NCBI GenBank assembly: GCA_037974965.1 | Contig: JBBPFI010000013.1 | Span: 310,001-374,000, forward strand | From: Dacryopinax spathularia | Taxonomy: Eukaryota > Basidiomycota > Dacrymycetes > Dacrymycetales > Dacrymycetaceae | Direction: 5' to 3' | DNA: 64,000 nt | Shown here: one piece after another, positions 7,795-18,007 of the stretch | How positions within the stretch are numbered: the stretch's first letter is position 1 | Layout: each line of letters starts with the position of its first letter | Position numbers and translations under genes: made by a program | The notes under the pieces: model-generated | Database searches by the model: none | What the model was told of the DNA's origin: nothing | What the model saw: only the letters and a program-made list of their open reading frames with translations

Positions 7795-10091
7795 TCACAA
7801 GGTGGATCGAGAGCAAGCGCCGGATTTGCTTGTATGAAGGCCGCCGTATCATCTGCGTTCTCCGAAGGGTCTGCCTGACGGGGTTTCCAGGGCCGAGTAC
7901 CGATTGTAACGCGGGTATCGGTATTGGGACATTTCAGCGTTAACTGCATTTCTCCTGAAGTCCCGTAGAACGTTTGACATTGTAACAGTGTCAGGAAGGG
8001 GCGTCCGAGAAGAATATGGAAAGGAGATTCTTTCACGATGTGGACTTGTAATAGGAAAACGATCGGTCCGATGGTCACGCGTAGGTTGCGGATACAGCCT
8101 AACGTCATTTCGGATTGGCTGTTGGCAGATTCCATCTGTATGGTATCGTCCGGTAAGAATGGGATTCGTAGCCGCTTCCAGGCATGAAAGTTGATAGCAA
8201 CAATCACCGACCCCGAGTCAATGCAACCGGTCATGGGGATGTCGTCATCTCCAACCAGTAAATCGATTTCTCGTAACGCCACGAGTCGTTTTCCTACGAT
8301 AACGCCCGACGGACTGTCGATAGCTCCAGACACATGTAATGCTTGTGCCAGCGTCGGTACTCCATCAAGCGTTACCGTGTTCTCCTGACTGGGCTGAATA
8401 TTCCCAGGAGTACTGTTGGGATGACCAAAGGTCAGAACGTGGTCACCCGTCTTCGGTACCTGTTTGACTCCCGACTGGTAATGCAGCATCTTCCGTACTT
8501 CTCCGGATACCGCCATGAGTCCGCGCAGTGTCAGATTAATCGGTACATCCAAGGTTTGATCGAGGACGCGGCGGACTACTTCGTCGTTCTCGATAGGGGC
8601 TCGGAGCTGGGAACGGGACTCTGGTTTGGAATTTGACTCCTCCAGAGAGGAGTCCTCATTGAATCGTTCCGGGCGTGCTGATAATCGTTCGGGAGTCGGT
8701 ACCGAGGCGGTACCGTCTGCCTCTGAGTCGCGCGGTTGTACTGGTTTGCCGAGATATTTGGTGGGAAACGGGCGGCCAACAGGTTTACCCTTCTTCCGGA
8801 TATTTGATATTTCGGCTTGTAAGACATGTATCCGTTGTAGATCACTGGCAGAGAGGCTATTCTCCTGATTATCGGTACTAGGCGTTATATCTACGTTTGG
8901 CGTATCGAAGGTAAAGGCCTGAACCGGTACCGCTCGCGTCGTGAGGAGGTTTACTGGGGCACTGGGTCGCGTTGGTATTCCGGCTTGCGCGTTAAGTTCT
9001 GCGGTCGTATTGCCGGGGTATTGGCGATGCCATTGCAGGACTCTTTCTTTAAGCGTTCGGGCCTGAATGTACCCGGGGACGTATCGTCCGGTAGGTAGAA
9101 CTAGTCGGCCCTCTGCGTTCCGGATTACGAGTCCTTGTCGTATGTGTTCCTCCGCATCGGGGCATTGATTTACCATATGAGGTCCGTCGCACCAGATACA
9201 CCCATTCGGACGGGGTGGAATACCGCCGTTACCTTGAGCGTTATATGCCGGTATCGGTCGGGATTGGGGTGGAGCGTTGCCTTGATATACTCCTTGTCGG
9301 GGCGCCGACTGGCCCTGCTGGAGGAGGGTATGGACAGCGTTGGTCAGTGTGTTCAGATTCGACACCATGGATGCGAATGCGTCCGATTCCTCTGTTTTGA
9401 TTTTCACTGTCGGTTCGATTTGGTGAGTCGTTGTACCGTCGGATAACGCAATGACCGGTGCCTCTGCAGAAGTATCACCCAGGAGCCAGTTTGCAGCTTG
9501 AAGAACGTGTTCCATTGGGTAGGGGTCGTCAGGATAATTGTCGGGAAACTTAATCTGCAGACGATGCTTAAGTCTTTCGCGGAACACCGGATGAAATCCG
9601 CGGAGAAATTCTCGATCGCGTTCAAGGACTGAAATCCGGTCCTTCCGTAGTAACCATGAAGCGATCCTTGTGAATTCTCGGTTGTACTCGCCCAACTGGC
9701 CTCGGTGGCTCATAGGAATCGTAGCAGAGCGGTTTACCAGGTCTTCCAGGTTCGTTCGGGAATACCGCCTTTCGTCGGTATCGGCGCCAGGATATAACGC
9801 TAACACTTCACGCTTGAATCGGCCGTAGTCGCCACCGGTGAATGACGCCAGGCTCCGCCAGGTCTCCTCGACTGTCCCTGGTGGATATCGCACCGACGCT
9901 AGGATTCTGTCTTGTCCCCGCAGGCTGCAGGCATCTGCACACTGTTCAAAATCTTCAAAGTACCGCCGCACGTCGGTAGGGTTCGTCGAAGCAAAGTACG
10001 GAGCGTCCCGGCTATTTTGGAGGGGCATTTGCCTTCGGGGAAGGCGCTCCTGAACTGGGGGTCCTTCTGCTTCCTGATCGAGTGGGTCCAT
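7767..10091 (-). CDS. gag: Gag-protease polyprotein of the Ty3/gypsy element
   Basis: 774 residues from the first ATG (10091). Residues 30-210 hold a helical capsid-like retrotransposon gag domain. A zinc knuckle follows at C298, C301, H305, C310, i.e. C-x2-C-x3-H-x4-C, one residue shorter than the canonical CCHC spacing. An aspartic protease domain has its catalytic D-S-G at about 625-627 (GCIDSGS) and the matching ILLGRPF strand at about 693-699. The frame ends 28 bases inside the open pol frame, so protease is fused to Gag and Pol is reached by a -1 shift. The reading frame continues open for 360 bases upstream of this ATG (separate entry), so the true N-terminus may be longer. The product would form cytoplasmic virus-like particles. 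Confidence 0.93.
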   Translation of the reverse strand: MDPLDQEAEGPPVQERLPRRQMPLQNSRDAPYFASTNPTDVRRYFEDFEQCADACSLRGQDRILASVRYPPGTVEETWRSLASFTGGDYGRFKREVLALYPGADTDERRYSRTNLEDLVNRSATIPMSHRGQLGEYNREFTRIASWLLRKDRISVLERDREFLRGFHPVFRERLKHRLQIKFPDNYPDDPYPMEHVLQAANWLLGDTSAEAPVIALSDGTTTHQIEPTVKIKTEESDAFASMVSNLNTLTNAVHTLLQQGQSAPRQGVYQGNAPPQSRPIPAYNAQGNGGIPPRPNGCIWCDGPHMVNQCPDAEEHIRQGLVIRNAEGRLVLPTGRYVPGYIQARTLKERVLQWHRQYPGNTTAELNAQAGIPTRPSAPVNLLTTRAVPVQAFTFDTPNVDITPSTDNQENSLSASDLQRIHVLQAEISNIRKKGKPVGRPFPTKYLGKPVQPRDSEADGTASVPTPERLSARPERFNEDSSLEESNSKPESRSQLRAPIENDEVVRRVLDQTLDVPINLTLRGLMAVSGEVRKMLHYQSGVKQVPKTGDHVLTFGHPNSTPGNIQPSQENTVTLDGVPTLAQALHVSGAIDSPSGVIVGKRLVALREIDLLVGDDDIPMTGCIDSGSVIVAINFHAWKRLRIPFLPDDTIQMESANSQSEMTLGCIRNLRVTIGPIVFLLQVHIVKESPFHILLGRPFLTLLQCQTFYGTSGEMQLTLKCPNTDTRVTIGTRPWKPRQADPSENADDTAAFIQANPALALDPPCDPLPPADFH
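7773..7779 (-). promoter_or_regulatory. Candidate -1 ribosomal frameshift heptamer GGATTTT
   Basis: In the Gag frame the sequence reads G GAT TTT CAT TAG, so the heptamer sits one codon before the gag-pro stop. Slipping back one base pairs as GGA TTT and enters the pol frame (TCA TTA GTC). It differs only in the last base from GGATTTA, used at the pro-pol junction of mouse mammary tumour virus. The overlap of the two frames is only 28 bases and this is the best slippery string in it. No downstream pseudoknot was established. Confidence 0.5.
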
Positions 10092-10451
10092 GTTGCTGCG
10101 GAGTTCTAACTGGTCGGCTAACTCTGATGCGAGGTTAACGACCGAAGGGTCCGGTAATTGATGTAAACGTTGTTCTAGGAGAGTGGATAAGCGGGTCGCT
10201 GAGCTGTCGGCCGAAGTCGTGTCAGTGGAGTTCCCTTCTTCCGGATCCAGGGTATCTCGAGTCGCCCGAGTTCGGTTCGGTTCTATCGAGGAGGCGGCAA
10301 TCGGGGCGGTATCGTGGGCGGTATCAGCGAGCGGTAATTCAGAGGCAGGATCGATAGGTTGATGGAAGTCCGCGGTCCTCTCCGGGGACGGGTAGTAGCG
10401 TCGACGTGTTTTGACAATGGCGGGCGATATCGATAAGCAAGGGAGTTTTTG
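10092..10451 (-). other. Open gag frame upstream of the first ATG
   Basis: After an in-frame TAA at 10452-10454 the gag frame stays open for 120 codons to the ATG at 10091 without containing an ATG. The translation is well-behaved protein: acidic, Ser/Thr/Asp-rich, then two amphipathic Leu-rich helices just before the ATG (STLLEQRLHQL and VVNLASELADQL). Either Gag starts at a non-AUG codon, or an exon upstream is spliced in, or this is a leftover of a longer ancestral Gag. Confidence 0.6.
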
Positions 10452-10489
10452 TTATACCGACACTGGCAGTTTTGAAGAACCAATAAGAT

Positions 10490-10507
10490 ATCCCAGCACG
10501 ACCTCCA
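10490..10507 (-). other. Primer binding site, tRNA 3' end complement
   Basis: Two bases inside the 5' LTR the minus strand reads TGGAGGTCGTGCTGGGAT; the plus strand reads as a tRNA 3' end finishing CACGACC-T-CCA. The T just before CCA is the discriminator base seen in eukaryotic glutamine tRNA (whose 3' end commonly reads GACCTCCA). Glutamine is therefore the best guess for the primer, but no tRNA gene is in the window to confirm it. Confidence 0.6.
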
Positions 10508-10509
10508 AA

Positions 10510-10981
10510 TGAACTGCTCGGTCCTATCGTAGATAGTCCCTTTAGCTTAGTTCTTTAATGGGACAGTGTTATTGGCTCTATCAAAAGGAGTGTGGTGTAT
10601 GTGTGTAGGAATCGAGTGATAGCAGATGGGTAACGCTCGATAGTAACGCGGATAACGACAGCGAGAGTTATAGACGCGGATCGTCTGGCGGGGGGGAAGG
10701 GAAGGAAAAAGAGAGAAGAGCACCAGAGGAAACGAGTGGGAATCGCAGTAAAAACGGAGTGGTCGCCTGCGCAAATCTGCCAGGCACAGGCACAGGGAGC
10801 GCCTCACGTCTCAGGTGCATCCACCGCCGCGCGTCGGCAGTGGGTAACGCCATGCGGTAACGCTTCGATGGCCGCTCGGCTATGGATAACGCGGGCCGGT
10901 AACGCCATATCGGCGGTATTTGGGATCGGCGATATCGGTGCATGATAATTTGTTGTTAATTAACTAACTACGGACAGTACA
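10510..10981 (-). repeat. 5' LTR (472 bp)
   Basis: It is the same length as the LTR at 288-759, with two substitutions and no indels. TG...CA ends. It provides the promoter of the element's genomic RNA, which runs toward lower coordinates. Confidence 0.95.
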
Positions 10982-10985
10982 GTGG
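10982..10985. repeat. Target site duplication, right (GTGG)
   Basis: Exact repeat of 284-287, directly outside the right LTR. Confidence 0.75.
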
Positions 10986-11261
10986 TTATCGATGTCTGGT
11001 GTGATGCAGCTTTCCTGCCTCATACCGCAGGTGACGGATGGTCGTAGTTACGTAAGTACACAGAACTGCCGATCCCCGCCCAACCCGACGCGAATGATGA
11101 TGGTGTTCTCATTTGCAGCATCAGGACAGAAAGAGGGGGAAGTAATCCAAATGCTACTGTACCGTAGTTGCGGAGCTCGACGATTTCTGTGTTCGGTATG
11201 CGATTTGACGTTGCCGGTTGGCCCCTAATGGCGGACGGCGCGCAATGCGCAGAGCTCGGCT
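10986..11261. repeat. Segmental duplication copy A, right part
   Basis: Continues the homology broken by the element and aligns with about 18300-18561: shared words such as CCCGACGCGAATGATGA and GTAGTTGCGGAGCTCGACGA occur in the same order. It is the 3' flank of the broken reductase copy. No gene of its own is visible. Confidence 0.75.
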
Positions 11262-12230
11262 CTAAGCCGCCTTCAACCGCTTCCCCAGAACCAAGAGTCC
11301 TTCCGCCGTCTCCTTCACGCAGGCCTCAGATCCCATCCATCCCAGAACAAACTCAGTGGCGAAGTGCGGCTGGGCGGGCTCATTCTTCGAGGGAGTGATT
11401 CTGCCTTCTTTCGCAGGTCGGGGAGGGACCGGGCGAGGACGTGCGCGATTTGCGCATAGGAGTAGTGACCGGCTACGGCTGGGTGGCGCTGGTTTGCTGA
11501 TCGGGGGTAGGAGAGGGTGTCGGCGTGTATCCTTGCCCTGTGTATCAGAACAACCCGTCAGCTCATCTTCCCGTCCGCCGCCGATGAGAACAAAGAAAAG
11601 GCGTGCGCATCTCGTACCTCAGTCCATCTGGGCACCAACGTAGGCGGAACTTCCTTCGTCGACGCATTCATGAGCAGCCAAATATCCTGGCTGCTCGTAT
11701 TCAGCTTATCCATACCCTCGACAAGCCGGAACGTCGGTCCGTAGATCATCGGAGGACAAACGGTCGTCAGGCTCAACTGCGGTTTTGGTGTCTTCACAAG
11801 CTCCCATGCCGCTTGTTCGGCAACTTTCTGGACGCTGCCCAGCGGCGAAATAGAGGAGACGAAAGACCAGGACGAGCCATATCTTTGCCAAGTTCCTTTG
11901 ATGCGTAGGGAAGAGACTGGCGACGTGGAAGGATGTGGTGGCAGCCTTTTGCGACGGCATCGAGGGCGTTTGTCGCCGCGATGTCGGGAATGATAACCGG
12001 CTCGTTGGATGGTGCGGCGGTGGGATGGAGGGCCTGAAGTCGTCGGCCTTTGGATTGAGAGCGCTGCGGACAGAGTTAGGATCATCTTGCGCGATGCGGG
12101 AGGGACGGCGAGGAATGTGCAACAGTACCTTTACCCCTGTATCCCTGCTTGATCCAAAATCTCCACAACGAGCTACATCAAGTGCAGGCTTTTCCCAGAA
12201 CCCGTTCGACGCCCGCAGAGCGTTACCAAG
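11262..12230 (-). pseudogene. Broken extended-SDR reductase, copy A
   Basis: Reads parallel to the intact gene at 18562-19788, including the same stop position (CTAAGCCGC on plus) and recognisable pieces of exon 4, exon 3 (the segment specifying YGP..., DKLNTSSQDIWLLMN) and the start of exon 2. About 220 bases of exon 2, including the Tyr-x3-Lys active site and the splice junctions around it, are replaced by unrelated sequence. Exon 1 is barely recognisable. Frameshifts break the rest. It belongs to segmental duplication copy A, whose 3' flank is interrupted by the retrotransposon. Confidence 0.75.
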
Positions 12231-12399
12231 AACCAGGGCGATCTGGACTCGCACTTCCGGATTGGGAATCGTTCGCACATTTCCGGTTTGGCAGTAGCGG
12301 CCTGCTCGCCTTCCTGGTCCTGAACAGGTTCCTCATTCCGTTTGCGACCTGCTATGAGTGATTAGCCCAAGGTCCTGAGGCGCATTCATATCAGGGAGC

Positions 12400-14070
12400 G
12401 GACCTTCTCACTCATCAGTCCTGTATCCAGCGATCGTATTCTTCCCCTTGAGCCGTCTCCACCTCTCCTTCCTCCTCCTGCCTGCGCTCTTCCGCGTGAG
12501 CGGTCGAACTGTGCTTTTGTTCCTTTGTTGCGCCGACGCTTCTTCTCCGGCGGTTCCAGACGCCATTGCAACTCTCGTGATCTTAGGCACTCGACCTCTG
12601 CGCGCCATAGTATCTCGGACATCGTCAACATTCCCAGGCGGGACTAGTTGACAAACTTGCCGAACTCTTCCTCGAACTGCTGACGATCTCCGTAGGGTGG
12701 GTCTTCCTATGTCTCGTGGGACGAAACATGATCCGAGTCTTCTTCCTACGAGAGAATATGCCTCTGTTCGAGGACAGCTCGCTCCTCCTCCCGTTTAAAC
12801 GTGGCGTGAGCAACGAGGTCGTGTAGACGATCGGCGATATATGCAGGAATGCCATGACAGTTGGTCGTCCTGCGGTTGGGCTTCTCGATCTACTCGATCC
12901 GTAAGCCAACGGGCGTCTGGCTGTCGAGGTTCTAAGTAGCGTGGACAGCAATGAGCAGCATCATCAATGGTCCGTAGATAGAGAAACGCACAGCAAAAAC
13001 GATCTGTCCTTTCTTGCGAGAGGCGCTCTTCCCGCACTTGATGTCGTCCAGCCGCCCAGCAATCATGCGAACACGGTCGTTTATCTCGAGTTGCTCCACC
13101 TAGACCCAGGCGGCTCTACCTCCCGGAACGCACGGCAGTCGCTTGGCGATAATTCGAAGACGGTCGTTCATCTCTCGCGTCTGCTCCTCGATCTGCTCGA
13201 CCTGGAGCTGGACGAGCTTTGGCGTGTCAAGGTTGTCGATGTCCTGCGCCAGTTAATCAATGCCGTCGTCAAAATTTGGTGAGGCAAAGAAAGACTCACG
13301 TCAACGGAACTCTCGGGTTACCCTTAGCGAGCAAGTCCTGAACACGCTTCTGCTGCTCGCCATCCTCACACTCTCGATCTCCCGCTTGATCCTTTCCTGC
13401 TCACAACTCCTCGCATCCTTGGGCTCGCGTCGCTCGGCCTCTCGCTTATCAGGGCGCAGCTTGTCAACGTTATCGATAGCCTTCCTGTCAATCAGCACGG
13501 ACACTCTTGAGATGGCTCAAGGAGAAAAGACTCACATCAGGGGACACAGCTCGACGTCTGCAATCCGGTCCTGAACGAGCTCTTGTGCCCGTCCTTCCTA
13601 ACCCCTGTTCACCTCGATTTGCTCCGGTCTGGCTTATGCCTCCTCGTCCTCTCGGGCTCACTTCGTCTGTCCGAGCAGCTAGTCAAGCTGGCTGTACCGT
13701 CATCTGTGTCATCTCCGCGAGTCGTATCGGCATGGAGCTCCTACGATCATAGGTAGGAAAACGTCAAAGCATGTTCACGCATCCGACGAATGATTGACTC
13801 ACCTCATCCTACTGCGCCGGGCGTCATCTCAGCACAGGGAAGGTCGTCCTTAACTCGCCAGTCATCGTCCCACGTCCCCGCTGATAGTGATAAGGGTTGA
13901 TGCGTTTGCGAAGCACGCTGCAATGCCTTGTTGTGAATCAGGCCGAGCGTCACCCAAGCAGAAATGGCCGAGTAATGGTGCGCAAGGACATCGTGCTGAT
14001 GAGTATCGGCTGGGAGGAGCAGTGAGGGAGATGGACGTCCAGGCTGGAGATGGCACCGAGCGCCCATAGT
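12400..14070 (-). pseudogene. Decayed intron-containing gene, coiled-coil type
   Basis: Several protein-like stretches on the minus strand are separated by sequences with intron form (GTGAGTC starts, CTGAC/TTAAC branch-like words, CAG/TAG ends). They include a basic charged helix (about 13300-13460, KAIDNVDKLRPDKREAERRE), two related heptad-like repeats (about 13080-13240, REMNDRLRIIAKRL and NDRVRMIAGRLDDIK), a hydrophobic segment (about 12950-13010) and an acidic/basic helix near 12780-12870. In-frame stops interrupt the path between them and I could not build one frame. It is probably a dying gene; the family is not recognised. A real gene with unusual splicing remains possible. Confidence 0.35.
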
Positions 14071-14499
14071 TATATCTCAGACAGCTTGAGCAGAATAAGG
14101 TTAAACATCAAGACTCAGATTCAGATTCAGACAAGAGATCATCGCGCAAGAAACAGCATACATCACACTCGAGCGCCGAGAGTCTTCACCGTGACATTCC
14201 TCACTGATCGAGAAACTGGGTCTCACCCTCTAACGATCGACGCCTCCAGATCAATCACCTGACCTCGGTACCAGTCGCAGACCCAAGCTCCCCGAGACCG
14301 ACTCTCGAGTGCCCTAGGTGTCGCTGGCATTCCTCTCGCATCGACTCCCTCCAGCGGAATGTCGACGACCTCACTCTCTTCCACATTAACCCCTCTCCTT
14401 CTGGCGCAACGGAAATGCGGAACGAAACTGCACGAGTACAGGCGCATATGTGAACGTGGGTTAGAGATTCTACTGGTCGCATCGGCATGAAGGTGGACT

Positions 14500-15680
14500 G
14501 TGTTGGTCACCGGTCCGCCTGGCTTCATAGATGCCGCCGTGACGCTCGAGCTCATCAAGCAGAGATGCAAGGTCGAGGGTACTACTGTACGTTCCTTGCT
14601 GCACCTCCTGCATTGGACAAGGAGGTACTAACGGTGTTTCCAGCGTTCTCAATCCAAGGCCGATACCTTTACCCCTCTCCTCCGTTCAGCCGCCGCATCA
14701 TGCATCGAATGGGTTATCGTTCCCGACATCGCTATGCCGAATGCCGTCGACGCGGCCGCAAAAGGCTGCGATCACATCCTACACGTTGCCCCCTCTATCC
14801 ACTACGCGTCCAAGGACTTTGACAAAGACATGCTCATTGGAAGGAAGGGCACGCTAGATGCCCTGCAGGCTGCGGTGCTGTAGCCGAGGGTGAAGCCGTG
14901 TCGTTGTGACGAGCAGCTTTGCGGCTGTTGTTGATCATCTGGCGGGTGACGGGGAGGGGATACATATACGGAGGAAGACCGAAACCCGACCACATGGCAG
15001 CAGGCCAAGGCAATCGGAAATCCCGGGTTGGCCTATGTTGCCAGTACGGTTCGTCCTCGTCTTCCATTGCTCCAACGTATTTAAACCGTTGTATAGAAAG
15101 TCGCCGAACAAGCAGCACGGAACTTCATGGAGGCTCAGAAGGCCCATTTCAGTCTTAGGACCGTTTGTCCTTCGACGATCTATGGACCGCCATTTCCGCC
15201 TGTCGAGAGTATGGACAAGCTCAACACGAGCAGCCAGGATATCTGGATGCTCATGAACGGGTCGACGAAGGAGATTTCGCCCAGGCCGGTGGCCGTATGG
15301 ATTGACGCGCTGGATGTGTACGTTTATCGTCTAGTCTCAGGGGTGGACAAGAAAATTGGCTAACAGATCGTTTAGATTCACAGGGCAAGATACACGTCGA
15401 CTTCCTCTCCCCACCTGGGAGGAGCAAAGCACCGCTATCTATCCGTAGCGGGACACTATCCCTACTCGCAAATCGCTCACATACCCGCCCAATCCTTCTC
15501 CGGTCTGGCGAAAGAAAGCCGAATCACTACTCCCTCGAAGAACGAACCCTCAGCTACACTTCGCGACTGGCTCGATTAAGGCGGAGAAAGCGTTTGATCT
15601 TGGATGGATCGGCTTTGAGACTTGTTTGACGCAGACGGCGGTGGCCCTCTTGGTATTGGAGAAGCGGATGAAGGCGGCTT
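14500..15680 (+). pseudogene. Broken extended-SDR reductase, copy C (opposite strand)
   Basis: Every exon of the intact gene at 18562-19788 has a counterpart here on the plus strand in the right order: the GFxG-type nucleotide loop (now TGPPGFIDA, last Gly lost), intron 1 with TTTCCAG end, the exon 2 body, intron 2 ending ATAG, the exon 3 block with STIYGPPFPPVES-like sequence, and the C-terminal block ending near 15680. An in-frame TAG interrupts exon 2 at about 14881, several single-base indels follow, and the catalytic Tyr-x3-Lys region is damaged (YVAST). Non-functional. Confidence 0.8.
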
Positions 15681-16350
15681 CGAAACGAGCTCCGAGAGTC
15701 GTCCGCTTACGCGATTTCCACCGTCTGCCATCTCTGGTAGGAGGTAGAGAGGTAGGAAAGCTGTATCACATTCACGCGCGAGATATCGATAGATCACATC
15801 CCCTTCCCCTTCCCCTTTCGTTTCCAAACCTGGGATGTGGAGGTGTTTTGAGGTTTCCGACGACACGTATGATACCCATCGCTCGATGTCTGGCTTCGTG
15901 GTACATATACATGCGGTAGTTGCGCATGATCCCGTTTCTTCTGCAATGACATGCTTGTGTTATCAAAGCTCTGAGCCCGATCACGAAAAGGCAGTCTCGG
16001 AATTGAGCGAAGCAACACTTTGATTCCCTGAACTCTACTAATACTGCCAAGACTGCTTGACAATCGTTAAGCAGCTAAACAGCGCCAGCGTAGAGCCAGG
16101 ACAGAACAAGGTGATGCGTCGTAGTACAGACAAAAACAGGAAAACAGGGGGACAACAGACAAAGAGAAAAGACGTGAAGATTGGGACACATCGGCTCATT
16201 CCATCAGGGAGTGAGTCGCCCGGAGAAACAAGGAAAACAGAGGCAATCACAACACGACGGAGTTGAGGAGAAAGAGAAAAGAAACAGTGACCAGAAGCCT
16301 TCGAACCGAAAAAGAAGTCCATCAACAGGTTTCGTGAGATTATGAGCTGC
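15681..16350. other. Intergenic, no gene seen
   Basis: 670 bases between the end of pseudogene C and the stop of the next gene. Short frames only, none protein-like. The right half is the 3' flank of the minus-strand gene at 16351. Confidence 0.5.
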
Positions 16351-17634
16351 TCAGATGCTGTGGCGGAACTTTGCCATTGCACGCCGACCACGCTCCCGCT
16401 TGGACCCCTTCGAAGCCAAATCGGGGACCGACCCGTTCGAGCGACAACGCTTGACCGGCCGCCTGGCAGAGCGCTCACATTCGTCGTCGCCATCCTCGTC
16501 CGAAGATGTGTCGTCTAGACCGCGCTTGTTGGGAGGCGATGCAGGGCGTGGGGTTGGCTCGGAGGTCATGCTCACTTGTCCAAGAAGGCTGCAAAGCCCT
16601 TGGATGACCTCGCTGACAGAGGGCTTGGCGGTTACCGAGCAATTCTCCATGCGCACGATGAGCGCGTCGATGTCTGCACCAGTGCGGACCTTGTCCGTGT
16701 TGCGGTTGCCAAGAGCCCCATGGTGCTGGTTGTTTCGAGAGGGCAACATCACTTTTGGGGCAGCAGTACGGAAGGCTGCTGGGCGATGGTGTTCAACGTC
16801 TGCCATGGCGACAGCATTGCTCGATGGGTGAACAGCCTGAACTCAGGATCAGCATAGCCCACATTCTATGAGAAGGCAGCGACATACGAGCTGAATCTCT
16901 TCATCTGCCGGATAAGCCGGCGCATACTGCACAGCCGGCTCATCCTTCAACAATGGCAAACAGTCGTCGATGACCACATCCATCGCGGCATCCTCAGCCA
17001 TCGCCTCCGGGAGGTCCCGCAGCATGTCGAGCACAAAAAGTGCCCCCAGACCTGACTTGGGCGACCAATGCTTGCTCCGCAGAACTGCGTCCAGGACCAG
17101 AGTAGCGTGATTGCGAATGGATGGATTTCGGATCGTTCCTATATTCTCACTGGAATAGGTTAGCGGATGGCAGTGTGATTTTGGAGATACGTACGAGATA
17201 TAGGCTATTAGTTTCTTGGCCTTCGAAATCGTTGTCGTCCCATCATCCTCTGCATTTCTGCTCATGACACTGGGGGCTGTCAGGGAGCTCTCGGTATCAT
17301 CAACTATCTCATCCTCCAGAGGCCCCGGCGAGAAGTCCCTCTCGGACTCCGAATCAGTGGAGACTTCAGTCTCCGTGTAGGCGGTGTCAAATTTGAGGGG
17401 GGGAAGCACGGGCACCCCCGTGTCGACGAATGCAGAGGAATCGTGGAAACCCGCCTTGGCATACTTGAGTATGCCAGTCCGGAGCACCGGACGGAGGTGC
17501 CTATGCAAAGTGCTGTCAGCACCTGCATTGTCCGCTCGGCTGGTTACAAGAAACACGTACTTGGGCAGTGGTTTTATGATGCGCGCGTGATGTGCCGAAA
17601 ATAGCGGCGTATTGACAGAGGACAGAAAGACCAT
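16351..17634 (-). CDS. Uncharacterised 375-residue protein
   Basis: Four exons: 17634-17561, 17500-17195, 17149-16888, 16836-16351. Three introns of 45-60 bases with GT...AG; the exon sum is divisible by three. The ATG at 17634 is genuine. Residues 40-110 contain an acidic Ser/Asp/Glu-rich stretch. A helical block at about 110-215 is the most conserved-looking part (it includes a Leu-rich stretch around residues 170-190, GALFVLDMLRDLP). The C-terminal half has an acidic Asp/Glu run (SSDEDGDDE) followed by basic groups (RRPVKRCR, KGSKRERGRR) that look like nuclear localisation signals. I recognise no named domain. Nuclear location is inference. Confidence 0.6.
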
Positions 17635-18007
17635 TTTGACAAGTATTTCGCTGAGATCTTTGGAAGCACGTCAATGCAATGGCGAGAGGCGACGGCGGTG
17701 GTGGTGAATGGGAGAGAGCAGTTCTGGGGGGTTGGGGGCTATTTGGGTGGGTGGGAAATGCCTCCACGGCGAAACCGTGCTTTTGCGTCCGTCCGCAAGG
17801 CGAATGAGGTCAATGGTCCGTGCAGAGAGGTCATGGGTGCGCGAGCCGGGAGCCGTGCCCGACAATCTTCTGACGTATTCTTGCACCCTGGCCGAGCGAG
17901 CAAGAGAGCAAGCAACAACGATAACGATTGTCATTGACGAGGAGAGGACTAGGAGCAGGTCTAATGAAAGAAAACCAAGCTCTGAGGCTTTGCCTAAACT
18001 CGACGTG
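17635..18007. other. Intergenic with a tRNA-like relic
   Basis: No gene visible. At about 17775-17865 the plus strand contains words resembling a tRNA B-box region (AGGTCATGGGTGCGCGAGCC, like AGGTCATGGGTTCGAGCCC), and its reverse complement translates into the Gly-Ser-Arg-Thr-His-Asp-Leu string often produced by translated tRNA or SINE sequence. No complete cloverleaf could be drawn. Confidence 0.3.

Larger units (their letters stand above)
288..10981 (-). mobile_element. Complete Ty3/gypsy LTR retrotransposon with antisense accessory gene
   Basis: The element is 10,694 bases and reads on the minus strand: 5' LTR (10510-10981), primer binding site, gag-pro (7767-10091, with open frame upstream), pol in the -1 frame (to 4069), a 3.3 kb tail, and 3' LTR (288-759). 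The domain order protease, reverse transcriptase, RNase H, integrase is that of Ty3/gypsy (Metaviridae). The LTRs differ at only two of 472 bases, all long frames are open, and a GTGG target duplication flanks the whole, so the insertion is recent and may be active. The tail between pol and the 3' LTR carries an intron-containing gene on the opposite strand. No chromodomain is visible at the end of pol; a GPY/F-like module is present instead. Confidence 0.95.
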
